The position numbers and the translations under genes are program-made. A DNA stretch of 64,000 nt. It comes from JBPRGH01 sp051418055. GTDB taxonomy: Bacteria > Bacteroidota > Bacteroidia > Cytophagales > Cyclobacteriaceae. The DNA is taken from positions 5,662-69,661 of the forward strand of contig JBPRGH010000044.1 of assembly GCA_051418055.1 (NCBI GenBank), in the 5' to 3' direction. How positions within the stretch are numbered: the stretch's first letter is position 1; every line of letters starts with the position of its first letter. The notes below the pieces were generated by a model. The model saw nothing but the letters and a program-made list of their open reading frames with translations. It was not told the DNA's origin and ran no database searches. Positions 18,398-26,482 of this stretch are shown here, piece by piece.

Positions 18398-18817
18398 TTA
18401 CCTGATATCTATTTGCCTTGGCGACTTCCTTTTCGCTTCTTCCTTTTTAGGGATACTAATTTCCAGTACCCCATCCTTATAAGAAGCATTTATATTCTCT
18501 TCATCTACTGTTTTAGGTAAAGTAAATCTCCTTTGAAAAGCTTCATAGCTGAACTCTCTTCTTGTAAATTTTTCTTCCTCACGTTCTTCCCGTGTTTTTT
18601 CGGAAGATATAGTTAAAACATTATCATTTACCACGATATTGAAATCTTCTTTTTTCATACCGGGAGCAGCTACCTCCAGCTTAAAATCGTTCTCTGTCTC
18701 ACTAATATTTACTGAAGGCATCGTTGGTCTGTCACCAGCATAATCAGCTTCTTCAAAAAAACTTGGATTAAAAATGTCATCAAAAATTGATGGTGTATTT
18801 CTTCTCATTATAGCCAT
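18398..18817 (-). CDS. Hsp20/alpha-crystallin family small heat-shock protein
   Basis: The 139-residue chaperone has a variable N-terminus, the alpha-crystallin domain (about 35-125, VNISETENDFKLEVAAPGMKKEDF, DGVLEISIPKK) and a short C-terminal tail. It binds unfolding proteins without ATP. On the minus strand AGGAGG (18824-18829) lies 6 bases before the ATG, a Shine-Dalgarno sequence that is unusual in this phylum and supports this start. It opens a run of stress-type genes. Confidence 0.92.
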   Translation of the reverse strand: MAIMRRNTPSIFDDIFNPSFFEEADYAGDRPTMPSVNISETENDFKLEVAAPGMKKEDFNIVVNDNVLTISSEKTREEREEEKFTRREFSYEAFQRRFTLPKTVDEENINASYKDGVLEISIPKKEEAKRKSPRQIDIR

Positions 18818-18892
18818 ATTATACCTCCTTTTTATTTTGATAACAGAGGTATTTTTTAAATGTTAGCTATAACAAAGGTTAATTTAAATTTT

Positions 18893-19369
18893 TTAAAATA
18901 AAGAGAAAATTGCAGTAATTATAGCCCAGATAATCAGTATCAAAATTATGAAAATCACTATAAAGACAATTATTAGAACCGTCAGGAATCGGGTGCCTTT
19001 ACCCTGATATTTCCCCTCTTCATAATGCTCCTGCAGCAGCCTCAGATTACGCTCATTGGCTTTATAGTAAAAGTCAAAAATATGACCCAGGAGAGGGATA
19101 CTTCCAATCACCGCATCAAGTGCAGCATTACCTACCATCATATAGATCACCTTACGACTGGCGCCATATCGCGAGATATAGAAGATAATAAGGCCTGAGA
19201 CTGCATATGATGCAATATCGCCAACTCCCGGTATCAGGCCTAAAATAGGGTCAAGGCCAAAACGGAATTTTGTCCCGGGCAGGCTAAATTCAGAGTCCAT
19301 TAAACGCGTAAGATATTTTACATATCTCAGGTCAGGATCTCCCTTAGTGAAATTATTTTTGGTGTTCAT
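18893..19369 (-). CDS. DUF4112 membrane protein
   Basis: The 158-residue protein belongs to DUF4112: LTRLMDSEFSLPGTKFRFGLDPILGLIPGVGD is the family core, followed by hydrophobic segments at about 50-70, 80-100 and 128-155. GLIPGVGD and SIPLLGHIFDFYYKANERN are the conserved membrane hairpins. Function is unknown. A strong terminator sits in its 5' leader, 12 bases before the ATG, which raises the question of attenuation or of a separate short transcript. Confidence 0.85.
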   Translation of the reverse strand: MNTKNNFTKGDPDLRYVKYLTRLMDSEFSLPGTKFRFGLDPILGLIPGVGDIASYAVSGLIIFYISRYGASRKVIYMMVGNAALDAVIGSIPLLGHIFDFYYKANERNLRLLQEHYEEGKYQGKGTRFLTVLIIVFIVIFIILILIIWAIITAIFSLF

Positions 19370-19381
19370 TTAAGCAGTATA

Positions 19382-19440
19382 ACAAAAAAAAAGGGCTGCC
19401 GTTTTAAGGCAACCCTTAAAAGGTGCAAATAAATGCACCT
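19382..19440 (-). terminator. Terminator plus hairpin in the 5' leader of the DUF4112 gene
   Basis: On the minus strand AGGTGCA/TGCACCT (19421-19440) is followed by AAGGGTTGCC/GGCAGCCCTT (19391-19417, one G-U pair) and a run of nine T. The G-U pair closes only in the minus-strand RNA; in the plus-strand RNA the same position is an A-C mismatch. So it terminates minus transcripts just before the ATG at 19369. The rest of the 392-base gap 19370-19761 holds no gene that I can support. Confidence 0.7.
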
Positions 19441-19761
19441 ATTCACCACCACATCCCATCTCTGAATTACTTCAGTTTTTGTTTTAGGTTGAAAATTTAT
19501 AGTTCATATATCGCTATGATTATGCCATATTTTTTGACCACGGGCTAAGTCATTTATACTGAGAAAGATAATTTTTTTAGCTGAAAAATGGCACATGATA
19601 TTCCGGCAGTTTAGTGGCTGCAAGTCCACTTATCTGTGGTATTAATTACGCAATTTTTAAAATATGCGATATAATAAGGCCATTTGCTTTCCATTAGCGT
19701 TGTTGGATCAATTTATGCAAATAATTAAACAGAACTTTTGAAAATTAAATTTGAAAAGATT

Positions 19762-20211
19762 ATGATAGATAAATCAGTAAAAAAAGATTTGGATAATGTG
19801 TTGGATATATGCAAAGATGGTGCTGAAGGATATAAGAAGGCTGCTGATGCAATAGACAGCAGTGAGGCCGGAACTGTTTTTAGAAGATTATCTCAACAGC
19901 GCAGGCTTTTTGCGGAGGAACTAAAAAATGATGTTCGTGAGCATGGTCTTGATCTCGATGATAGCGGTACTGTAAAAGGTTTTTTACATAGAAACTGGAT
20001 GGATCTGAAATCTAAAGTTACAGGAAATGACACATCAACTGTTATTGAAACAGCAAAAACAGGGGAGAAAAAGGCCCTGGATGCTTATGATGATGCCATT
20101 AACAATGAAAACATGCCGGACTATCTTGTGGAAAAATTATCTGGTCAGCGTCAGATGATCCGTGGTGCTATTGATCAGCTGGAATCTTTCAAGATTTCCC
20201 CTAACGTATAG
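19762..20211 (+). CDS. PA2169 family four-helix-bundle protein (DUF2383)
   Basis: The 149-residue protein is all-helical with the DUF2383 pattern: two ferritin-like helix pairs with LDICKDGAEGYKKAADAI and AAD...FRRLSQQRRLFAEEL, then DLKSKVTGNDTSTVIETAKTGEKKALDAYDDAI and KLSGQRQMIRGAIDQLESF. The family is linked to stress conditions but has no proven activity. The frame extends to a TTG at 19738; the ATG at 19762 gives the standard family start. Confidence 0.88.
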   Translation: MIDKSVKKDLDNVLDICKDGAEGYKKAADAIDSSEAGTVFRRLSQQRRLFAEELKNDVREHGLDLDDSGTVKGFLHRNWMDLKSKVTGNDTSTVIETAKTGEKKALDAYDDAINNENMPDYLVEKLSGQRQMIRGAIDQLESFKISPNV

Positions 20212-20236
20212 ATGCTATCACACAATTAATATCAAT

Positions 20237-20264
20237 GGCTACCTTCCGGGGTAGCCTTTTTTTT
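20237..20264 (+). terminator. Rho-independent terminator after the DUF2383 gene
   Basis: GGCTACC pairs with GGTAGCC around TTCCGG and is followed by eight T. Confidence 0.9.
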
Positions 20265-20398
20265 GAGGTTATATTGTGTATAAACGTAGAACATCATCTA
20301 CGTATCTTCCATGGATAGTTTTACAAATCATTGAAAATAAAGCTTTTATTTCCATGGCATGATTTTCATTAATGTTATGGAAAAAGAAGGAGGCGATG

Positions 20399-20695
20399 AT
20401 GTATTTAACCGTTAGACTTGATACAGAGAACAATAGATTTTATATAAAAAATAATAATGGGAATAGTGAATTAAGGTTTAATAAGCTATCACCGAAGCTG
20501 TACGAATTAAATTTTTTACATATAAGTAGTAAATCAAATACTACAGAGATTGAAGAAGAGCTACTTTATAGTGCATGTTTATTTGCTCAGAAAGAAGGTA
20601 TAAAAATTATCCCTGCATGTGATAAAGTTATCAAATATCTGAGCCAGCATAAGGAGTTTATGTGTATCACTTATCAGGAGCCTGCCAGCGCCTAA
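20399..20695 (+). CDS. Small YjdJ-type GNAT-like protein lacking the acetyl-CoA loop
   Basis: The 98-residue protein resembles the short YjdJ-type N-acetyltransferases (PF14542): strand LNFLHISSKSNTTEIEEELL followed by CLFAQKEGIKIIPACDKVIKYLSQHKEF matches the usual stretch ending in AxxxGLKVIPxCPFVxxYIxxHPEY. The acetyl-CoA loop (RGxG) expected before the helix is absent (SNTTEIEEE), so catalysis is doubtful. AAGGAGG at 20387-20393 lies 5 bases before the ATG at 20399 and favours it over the in-frame ATGs at 20372 and 20396. The similarity is by eye, not by search. Confidence 0.6.
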   Translation: MYLTVRLDTENNRFYIKNNNGNSELRFNKLSPKLYELNFLHISSKSNTTEIEEELLYSACLFAQKEGIKIIPACDKVIKYLSQHKEFMCITYQEPASA

Positions 20696-20737
20696 AAATT
20701 TTTAACATTCTCATTCTTTTATAGTTAAGTTAATTAA

Positions 20738-21943
20738 ATGGAGGAGACCAAAGAAGAAAAAAAAGTTTCAGAAGAAGTTATAGCAGAAGCAGAAGAATTT
20801 ATAAATCAGCTCTTCAAAGAAAAGCTTCCAAAACGCTGCCTTTTTCATAATTATAAACATACCACCGATGTAGTTGACTCGATAAGAGACCTCACGGAAA
20901 AAAGTGATATTACTGATAAGGATAAGGAGAAATTAATTTTAGCCGCATGGTTTCATGATTCGGGCATGACAGAAAATTATTTTGGCCATGAAAAATCAGG
21001 AGCCAAAATCGCTGAGGATTATTTAAAAAAATATAATTATCCTGATGCTGATATAGATGAGATAAAAAAGCTTATTATCAGTACCGATCTCAAAGCTAAA
21101 CCTAAAAATTATCTTGAAGAATTAATGCATGATGCTGATCTGTCGCATATAGGTAAAAAAGGTTTTTTTAGAAAGGGTGAGCTTTTAAGGGTTGAAACTG
21201 AACATTTCACCAAAAAAACGTACTCGGAGCTTGAATGGCAAAAGAAGCAGTATGAGTTTTTGATTAATAATGATTTCATAACTCAGCCAGCTAAAGAAGA
21301 ATATGAGAAGCGAAGGGCAAAGAATATTAAGAAGCAGCGTAATAATATTCATAAAGCCAGAAAAGTCACTACTCGTAAAAAGACAGGGAAAGATTTTGGG
21401 CGGGGAATTGATACACTATACCGGGCTACATACAGGAATCATATTAATTTAAGTGCAATTGCTGATGGTAAGGCCAATATGATGATTAGTATTAATACAA
21501 TCATCCTGTCGGTAATCGTTACCTTATCAGGTGCCAGCTTATCTTTAAGTGAAGGTTTTACCTTTGGGTCTCTTCGATATATCATGCCAATTTTTATTTT
21601 ACTTTTGGGTTGTTTATCCTCAGTAGTTTATGCTATTATTTCAGCACGGCCTAAGGTGACCCAGAAGGAAGTGGATATGGAAGAAGTTAAAAAGAACAAT
21701 GATACTGTTCTTTATTTTGGTAATTTTTTAGGTATCCCCCGCGAAACATTTGTTAAGCATCTCCGACAGTTAAAAGAAGATCAGCAGTTTCTTTATGATA
21801 GTATGTCAATGGATTTATATAACCTGGGGCATGTACTGGAAAAAAAATACAGGCTTTTAAAAGTCTCCTATAACCTATTCATGATAGGATTAGTTGCAAG
21901 TGTTCTCACCTTTATTGTCACTTTTCTTATAACTAATGTATAA
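20738..21943 (+). CDS. HD phosphohydrolase fused to a PycTM (Pycsar effector-like) membrane domain
   Basis: The 401-residue protein has an HD domain (about 10-150): HNYKHTTDVVDSI, AAWFHDSGM (metal-binding HD), and MHDADLSHIG (second Asp). A basic linker (about 185-225) leads to a two-helix membrane domain (about 225-401) with the PycTM/DUF5706 signature RNHINLSAIADGKANMMISIN, a helix at about 252-270, another at about 278-300 and a last one at about 378-398. PycTM domains are the membrane-toxic effectors of Pycsar cyclic-nucleotide defence. No cyclase gene is adjacent here. The next gene overlaps by 8 bases. Confidence 0.85.
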   Translation: MEETKEEKKVSEEVIAEAEEFINQLFKEKLPKRCLFHNYKHTTDVVDSIRDLTEKSDITDKDKEKLILAAWFHDSGMTENYFGHEKSGAKIAEDYLKKYNYPDADIDEIKKLIISTDLKAKPKNYLEELMHDADLSHIGKKGFFRKGELLRVETEHFTKKTYSELEWQKKQYEFLINNDFITQPAKEEYEKRRAKNIKKQRNNIHKARKVTTRKKTGKDFGRGIDTLYRATYRNHINLSAIADGKANMMISINTIILSVIVTLSGASLSLSEGFTFGSLRYIMPIFILLLGCLSSVVYAIISARPKVTQKEVDMEEVKKNNDTVLYFGNFLGIPRETFVKHLRQLKEDQQFLYDSMSMDLYNLGHVLEKKYRLLKVSYNLFMIGLVASVLTFIVTFLITNV

Positions 21944-24596
21944 AAACAGTTCACTTATTTTATTAGTGCTTTTCCTCTTTTGTTCGTGTAAAACTGTTCA
22001 AAAGAAGGGGCCTGTGGTGCAGCAGGAGCCCATAGAGGTTGATCGGCAGGATTCTTCCGTAGTAGTAAAGGCAGGTAAAATATATAAAGCTGGAGAGGTA
22101 AATCGTTTCTTGCTCGGCGACAACTACAGGGATGTATGGACGGCGCCGGTGGAAGTGCCTATGATAAATATTGAAACAAAAAAAGGTGGTTTGGAGATAT
22201 TAGGGGAAGGCGGCGGAATGCAAACCAAATCATTAAAATTAAAGGCGGCCAATGATAAATTATATAGCCTGAGGAGCATTCAAAAAGATCCGTCGCCTGC
22301 ACTTCCTAAAATGCTGCGATCTACCGTTGCCCAGGATGTTATACAGGATCTTATTTCGGCATCAAATCCATATGGCGCATTTATTTTACCTGGAATGGCT
22401 GAGGCAGCGGGTATTTATCATACTAATCCCGAGTTATATTACCTGCCGGATACTCCTGAGCTGGGAGAATATCAGGATGAATTTGGTGGAATGCTGATGA
22501 TGCTTGAAGAGGATGCAGATGAAGACTGGTCGGATTATGAAGATTTTGGGTTCACAGAAAATGCTGTAAGCACCAGTACAGTGAGGGAAGACCTAATGGA
22601 AGATAACGATAATCAGGTAGATCAGCGAGCCGTACTGCGCGCACGCCTTTTTGATATGTGGGTGGGTGACTGGGACCGTCATGAAGGTAACTGGCGTTGG
22701 GCAGAGCTGGATAAGGACGATCTTTTTGAGGAGGATAAAAAAGGAAATCTTTACAGGCCTATACCCGAAGACCGAGATAATGTATTTTTTCAGTTTGATG
22801 GCGTATTTCCCTGGATCCTTAGCCGGAAATGGGCTATCAGAAAATTTCAATCTTTTGAAGAAGAGGTTCGGGATATGAAGGGCCTTAATTACCAGGCACG
22901 TAATTTCGATCGTAGGTTCCTAACTGAGCTGTCACGAGAAGAGTGGCATGGAATAGCAGATACTTTACAACGACGCTTAACTAATGAGGTAATAAAGACG
23001 GCTGTCAATCAATGGCCTGATACGATTAATGACCTTCGGGGAGAGGAATATATACATAAGCTTAAAGTAAGAAGGGAAAAGTTGAAGGAATGGGCTGATG
23101 AATACTATGAGATTCTTGCAAAAGAAGTAGATATACATGGAAGCGATAAACATGAGTACTTTCTGGTAGAAAGGCTGGATGATGAACGTACTCGTGTAAC
23201 AATGTATAAATCTAATGATGATGGAGGCAAGGAAAAGATTCTCTATCAGCGAACTTTTTATACAGATGAAACAGATGAAGTTCGGCTGTATGGATTTGGT
23301 AACAAAGATTTTTTTGAGGTGACAGGTGAAGTGGATGAAAGTATAGTAGTTAGGATAATTGGGGGTGACGGGGAAGATGAAATAACAGATAAATCCTATG
23401 TAAGGGGCCGCGCTAAGAAAACAAAAGTGTATGATATTAAAGAAGATACTGATTTAAACCCAAGTGAGGAAACACGTGATTTTACAAGTAAAAGCCTGGA
23501 TGCTAATCGCTATGATTATGATTATTTTGAATATGATTTCCTGGCACCTCAGGTGTTTTTGGGATATAACCAGGACGACGGGATTTTTATAGGTGGTGGT
23601 GTTTTAATTAAAACGAATGACTTCAGAAAGTATGATTTCAGTACGCAGCAACGTTTGGTTGCCAACTATGCTTTTCATACGGGAGCTTATAATATAATCT
23701 ATGAGGGTTCTTTCCGTGAAGTCTTTAAAAAGCTTGATGTAGATGTTGATCTGCTGGCAAGGGCGCCAGATTTTGTTTCCAATTATTTTGGGTTAGGTAA
23801 TGATACTGAGCGAATTATTGAAAATGAAGAATTCTATGAGTACAGAAAAATTGAAGCAAATCTTGATGTTGGATTTAAACTTCGATTTGGTGAAAATAAT
23901 TTCCTAAAATTCGGGCCATCATATCGTTTTATGAATGTATTAAGAGAAGCTGATAATTTTCTTGTTACACCTTTAGCTGATGTTGCTCAGGATGCTTTTG
24001 ATGAAACTCATTACGCAGGAATGCTTTTTGAATCGGAACTTGCTCATATAGATAACAAGCATTATCCAACCGGAGGTGTGAGATGGAATCTTACCTCCGG
24101 ATGGTTCCATGGATTGTATGGAGAAAAACGGGATTACAGCAGGATCCAAAGTGATTTGACCTTGTATTACACACCTTTTAAAACACAGAATATACCCGTG
24201 ACTTTTGCTTTCAGATTTGGGGGAGCAAGCAATATTGGTGATTTCTTTTTCTTTCAGGCAAATACTTTAGGAGGTAATCAGGGTTTTGGACGGCCGGGAA
24301 ATTTAAGGGGATATGTGCGTGATCGTTTTTCAGGAAGGTCTGCATTATATCAGAATACAGAAGCACGAATAAGTCTTGCAAAATTCAGGTTTTATATACT
24401 TCCTGTAAGAATTGGATTAATTGGATTAATGGATCATGGAAGGGTATTTACTGATCTTGAAGAGTCTGATGAGTGGCATTCAGGATATGGAGGCGGACTG
24501 TTTATACAACCAGTTGATAAATGGGTATTAACAGCCACCTATGCCACATCAGAAGAAAATGGGTTGTGGTATGTGAACCTTGGATTTAATTTTTGA
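21936..24596 (+). CDS. Outer-membrane lipoprotein with kinase-like DRHxxN domain and Omp85-type barrel
   Basis: The 886-residue protein begins with a lipoprotein-like signal (Cys16 or Cys18 in LFLFCSCKT). Residues about 85-360 look like a protein-kinase-like fold. A glycine-rich stretch GEGGGMQTKSLKL at 90-102 is followed by a strand with YSLRSIQKDP (Lys117), a catalytic-loop-like GDWDRHEGNW (244-253), and a metal-site-like EDRDNVFFQFDG (278-289). A middle beta region (about 400-520) leads into a BamA/TamA-like barrel (about 540-886) with the L6-type motif NLRGYVRDRFSGRSALYQNTE and a C-terminal LGFNF. The start overlaps the HD-PycTM gene. The kinase reading is inference from motifs; the barrel is well supported. 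Confidence 0.7.
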   Translation: MYKNSSLILLVLFLFCSCKTVQKKGPVVQQEPIEVDRQDSSVVVKAGKIYKAGEVNRFLLGDNYRDVWTAPVEVPMINIETKKGGLEILGEGGGMQTKSLKLKAANDKLYSLRSIQKDPSPALPKMLRSTVAQDVIQDLISASNPYGAFILPGMAEAAGIYHTNPELYYLPDTPELGEYQDEFGGMLMMLEEDADEDWSDYEDFGFTENAVSTSTVREDLMEDNDNQVDQRAVLRARLFDMWVGDWDRHEGNWRWAELDKDDLFEEDKKGNLYRPIPEDRDNVFFQFDGVFPWILSRKWAIRKFQSFEEEVRDMKGLNYQARNFDRRFLTELSREEWHGIADTLQRRLTNEVIKTAVNQWPDTINDLRGEEYIHKLKVRREKLKEWADEYYEILAKEVDIHGSDKHEYFLVERLDDERTRVTMYKSNDDGGKEKILYQRTFYTDETDEVRLYGFGNKDFFEVTGEVDESIVVRIIGGDGEDEITDKSYVRGRAKKTKVYDIKEDTDLNPSEETRDFTSKSLDANRYDYDYFEYDFLAPQVFLGYNQDDGIFIGGGVLIKTNDFRKYDFSTQQRLVANYAFHTGAYNIIYEGSFREVFKKLDVDVDLLARAPDFVSNYFGLGNDTERIIENEEFYEYRKIEANLDVGFKLRFGENNFLKFGPSYRFMNVLREADNFLVTPLADVAQDAFDETHYAGMLFESELAHIDNKHYPTGGVRWNLTSGWFHGLYGEKRDYSRIQSDLTLYYTPFKTQNIPVTFAFRFGGASNIGDFFFFQANTLGGNQGFGRPGNLRGYVRDRFSGRSALYQNTEARISLAKFRFYILPVRIGLIGLMDHGRVFTDLEESDEWHSGYGGGLFIQPVDKWVLTATYATSEENGLWYVNLGFNF

Positions 24597-24905
24597 TCAG
24601 CTGTGTTTCACCTGACGCATAAATGCTGCCAGGTCCTGATCCGTATTTGCGCCATAAGCATTTGATATAGTTCCTTTCACCCCATCATTGGTTTTAAGTG
24701 CATAAAGGATAGTCATCATCCCCGGATCACTATCACCTTCAAATCGATATTCTTTTTCTATTTCCAACGCCTTAGGATCATAATTTTTGTCCTCCTGGTC
24801 TAAAATAAAAAGCCGTTCATTTTTGAAAGCAAAATCTTTTTCAAAACCCTCTTCTTTCAGGTCCTTCATTACTTCACTTAATGGTTTTAAATTGTGTCTT
24901 GACAT
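24597..24905 (-). CDS. Conserved hypothetical protein
   Basis: This 102-residue protein (LSEVMKDLKEEGFEKDF, EIEKEYRFEGDSDPG, ILYALKTNDGVKGTISNAYG) belongs to a small Bacteroidota family often labelled phosphoribosylpyrophosphate synthetase. It lacks the length and motifs of that enzyme, so the label is surely wrong. It looks like a single alpha-beta domain. It converges on the barrel gene with no gap (stop next to stop). Confidence 0.75.
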   Translation of the reverse strand: MSRHNLKPLSEVMKDLKEEGFEKDFAFKNERLFILDQEDKNYDPKALEIEKEYRFEGDSDPGMMTILYALKTNDGVKGTISNAYGANTDQDLAAFMRQVKHS

Positions 24906-25167
24906 GATTTTTGAATTGTTTATTATAATTAGTAATTCATTATTTATCCTTCCCCAATAAAAGATCCTAGCTTTTCTCTACTAGCCAATCAGTTTTATTC
25001 TTCCCCATTTATGTAGAAAATAATGCACAGATAATGTTTTCAATCTTTTCTGATCCACCTGATATTGAGGCTGCTAGCTCTATAAAAAACTTTGGTACAT
25101 AATTTTCATAAAGTAAACATGCGCAGGGTACTGTATGTTAAATAATAAACTAAAAATTAAAAAATTT

Positions 25168-25446
25168 ATGGATACTACATCAAAAGTAATAACAGGATTT
25201 ATAGTAGGAGTTGCAGCGGGTGCTGCTGCAGGGATGTTATTAGCTCCTCAAAGCGGAGATAGAACCCGTCGCAAGCTTAGCAAGGAAAGTGATCGAATGA
25301 TAGATTCACTGGCAAACAATGTGAAAAATACGGTAGATGAGACCATAAAGGCAATCCGTAATACTTACAACACTAATATTGACGAACTGAGCAGCAATGC
25401 CAGGGAAGCTGCCCGTGATGCAAGATCTTCACTAAAGGTAAATTAA
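25168..25446 (+). CDS. YtxH domain stress protein
   Basis: The 92-residue protein has one N-terminal membrane helix rich in Ala and Gly (about 6-28, GFIVGVAAGAAAGMLLAPQSG) followed by DRTRRKLS and a long amphipathic helix, which is the YtxH/gas-vesicle-like plan. Such proteins are membrane-tethered stress proteins of unknown action. The frame opens at 25135, but the ATG at 25168 gives the usual family start. The 262-base gap before it (24906-25167) contains nothing I can name. The CsbD gene follows 53 bases later. Confidence 0.85.
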   Translation: MDTTSKVITGFIVGVAAGAAAGMLLAPQSGDRTRRKLSKESDRMIDSLANNVKNTVDETIKAIRNTYNTNIDELSSNAREAARDARSSLKVN

Positions 25447-25499
25447 GACCTTTTTTTACTTTATTTATTAATTAATGTTTAACTAAAACTAAATATATT

Positions 25500-25685
25500 A
25501 TGACTGACGAAGAAATGAAAGGAAACTGGAATCAGATAAAAGGTAAGTTAAAGCAAAAGTACGGTCAACTGACTGATGATGACTTACGCTTTGTGGAAGG
25601 TAAAGAGGAAGAGACCTGGGGTCGTCTTCAGCAAAAAACCGGAAAATCAAAGAGAGAATTAAGAGATGAAATTGAAAGACTATAA
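25500..25685 (+). CDS. CsbD family stress protein
   Basis: The 61-residue protein is a textbook CsbD: MKGNWNQIKGKLKQKYGQLTDDDL, then EGKEEETWGRLQQKTGKSKREL. CsbD proteins are small, highly charged and induced by general stress; their molecular role is unknown. It follows the YtxH gene, and the pair is probably co-transcribed. Confidence 0.92.
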   Translation: MTDEEMKGNWNQIKGKLKQKYGQLTDDDLRFVEGKEEETWGRLQQKTGKSKRELRDEIERL

Positions 25686-25710
25686 CAAAAGATTGTAATA
25701 TAGTTTTTCT

Positions 25711-25743
25711 CAAATCGGAACAGGTTTTTCCTGCTCCGATTTG
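25711..25743. other. Strong hairpin after csbD
   Basis: CAAATCGGAACAGG pairs with CCTGCTCCGATTTG (one mismatch) around a TTTTT loop. No T run follows on either strand, so it may be an mRNA 3' stabiliser rather than a classical terminator. Confidence 0.5.
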
Positions 25744-25906
25744 ATTTAAACAATAATTGTTTACCACACATCATATTAAAATATAGCTATAGTTTTATAA
25801 AGGAATGTTCACCGATACCACACAAAAAAATTTAAGGAAGTACATTTTTCTATTGTTCATCAATCCAAATGCAAAAAATCAGATAAAAATATAGCAGTGA
25901 TGTAAA

Positions 25907-26080
25907 ATGGTTAAGCAGATAAAAAATATTTTATTTAAACCAGATCCAACAATTGTGATGGTGAAAGGGTTTCCTCATAAGGGCCCGTGTTTATTTACCC
26001 CAATTGAGGATTTAACAATTGACACGAAAGATGGAAGCAGATATGAACGCTCAGAAAAACGAGATGAAATTTTTTTATAA
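25907..26080 (+). CDS. Possible small protein (57 aa)
   Basis: An ATG at 25907 opens a 57-codon frame that ends at 26080 and overlaps the start of the cysteine-free ArsC-like gene by 38-50 bases. The peptide (FKPDPTIVMVKGFPHKGPCLF and IEDLTIDTKDGSRYE) has a composition like a folded beta-rich protein and fills most of an otherwise empty 345-base gap. I do not recognise it. It could be a real small gene coupled to the next, or chance. Confidence 0.3.
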   Translation: MVKQIKNILFKPDPTIVMVKGFPHKGPCLFTPIEDLTIDTKDGSRYERSEKRDEIFL

Positions 26081-26450
26081 CAGTGAGAAATATAATGACA
26101 GTAAAGCATTAGGGTATGCAAAAACTGCTAATAAAACGGTTAATGTACATGATGTTTCCAAAGAAGGGCTTACCCAGACACAGATTGCTGAGCTTGCTGA
26201 AAAAATGAATATATCCGTTAAGGAACTGGTAGATAAAAACCATGAATTATATCTAACCGACTATAAAAAGAAAGACCTTCCGAATGAGGAATGGCTGAAA
26301 TTATTGGAAGAGAACCCTTCTCTGATGAAGACGCCAATCGCAATGACTGCCAATGCAACATTTTATGTTGATGATCCTTACAAATTTGTAAACAGGGATA
26401 TGGATCATGGTGGTATTGTAAGTGAAAAGGCGAATAAAGACGAGAAGTAA
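26031..26450 (+). CDS. ArsC/Spx-family protein without cysteine
   Basis: The 139-residue protein aligns along its length with ArsC-type reductases, including the ArsC gene in this window at 45800. FFYNSEKYNDSKAL corresponds to IYHNPRCRKSREAL, NISVKELVDKNHELY to GIPAEDLVRKNEDLY, and LPNEEWLKLLEENPSLMKTPIAM to INDEDWLVILSENPKLIERPIII. The catalytic Cys is replaced by Lys and the whole protein has no cysteine, so it cannot reduce arsenate by the known mechanism. An Spx-like or structural role is possible. Start choice between the ATGs at 26031 and 26043 is open; the frame also reaches a TTG at 26019. Confidence 0.75.
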   Translation: MEADMNAQKNEMKFFYNSEKYNDSKALGYAKTANKTVNVHDVSKEGLTQTQIAELAEKMNISVKELVDKNHELYLTDYKKKDLPNEEWLKLLEENPSLMKTPIAMTANATFYVDDPYKFVNRDMDHGGIVSEKANKDEK

Positions 26451-26482
26451 ATTTAATGTTGTATTAAAAGAAGTATGATTAT

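Noticed and set aside
19440..19700. A short minus frame with MGCGGE at its end, reminiscent of a RiPP precursor
   Set aside because: A stop cuts it after ten codons and only a frameshift would join it to a longer leader; no modification enzyme is nearby.
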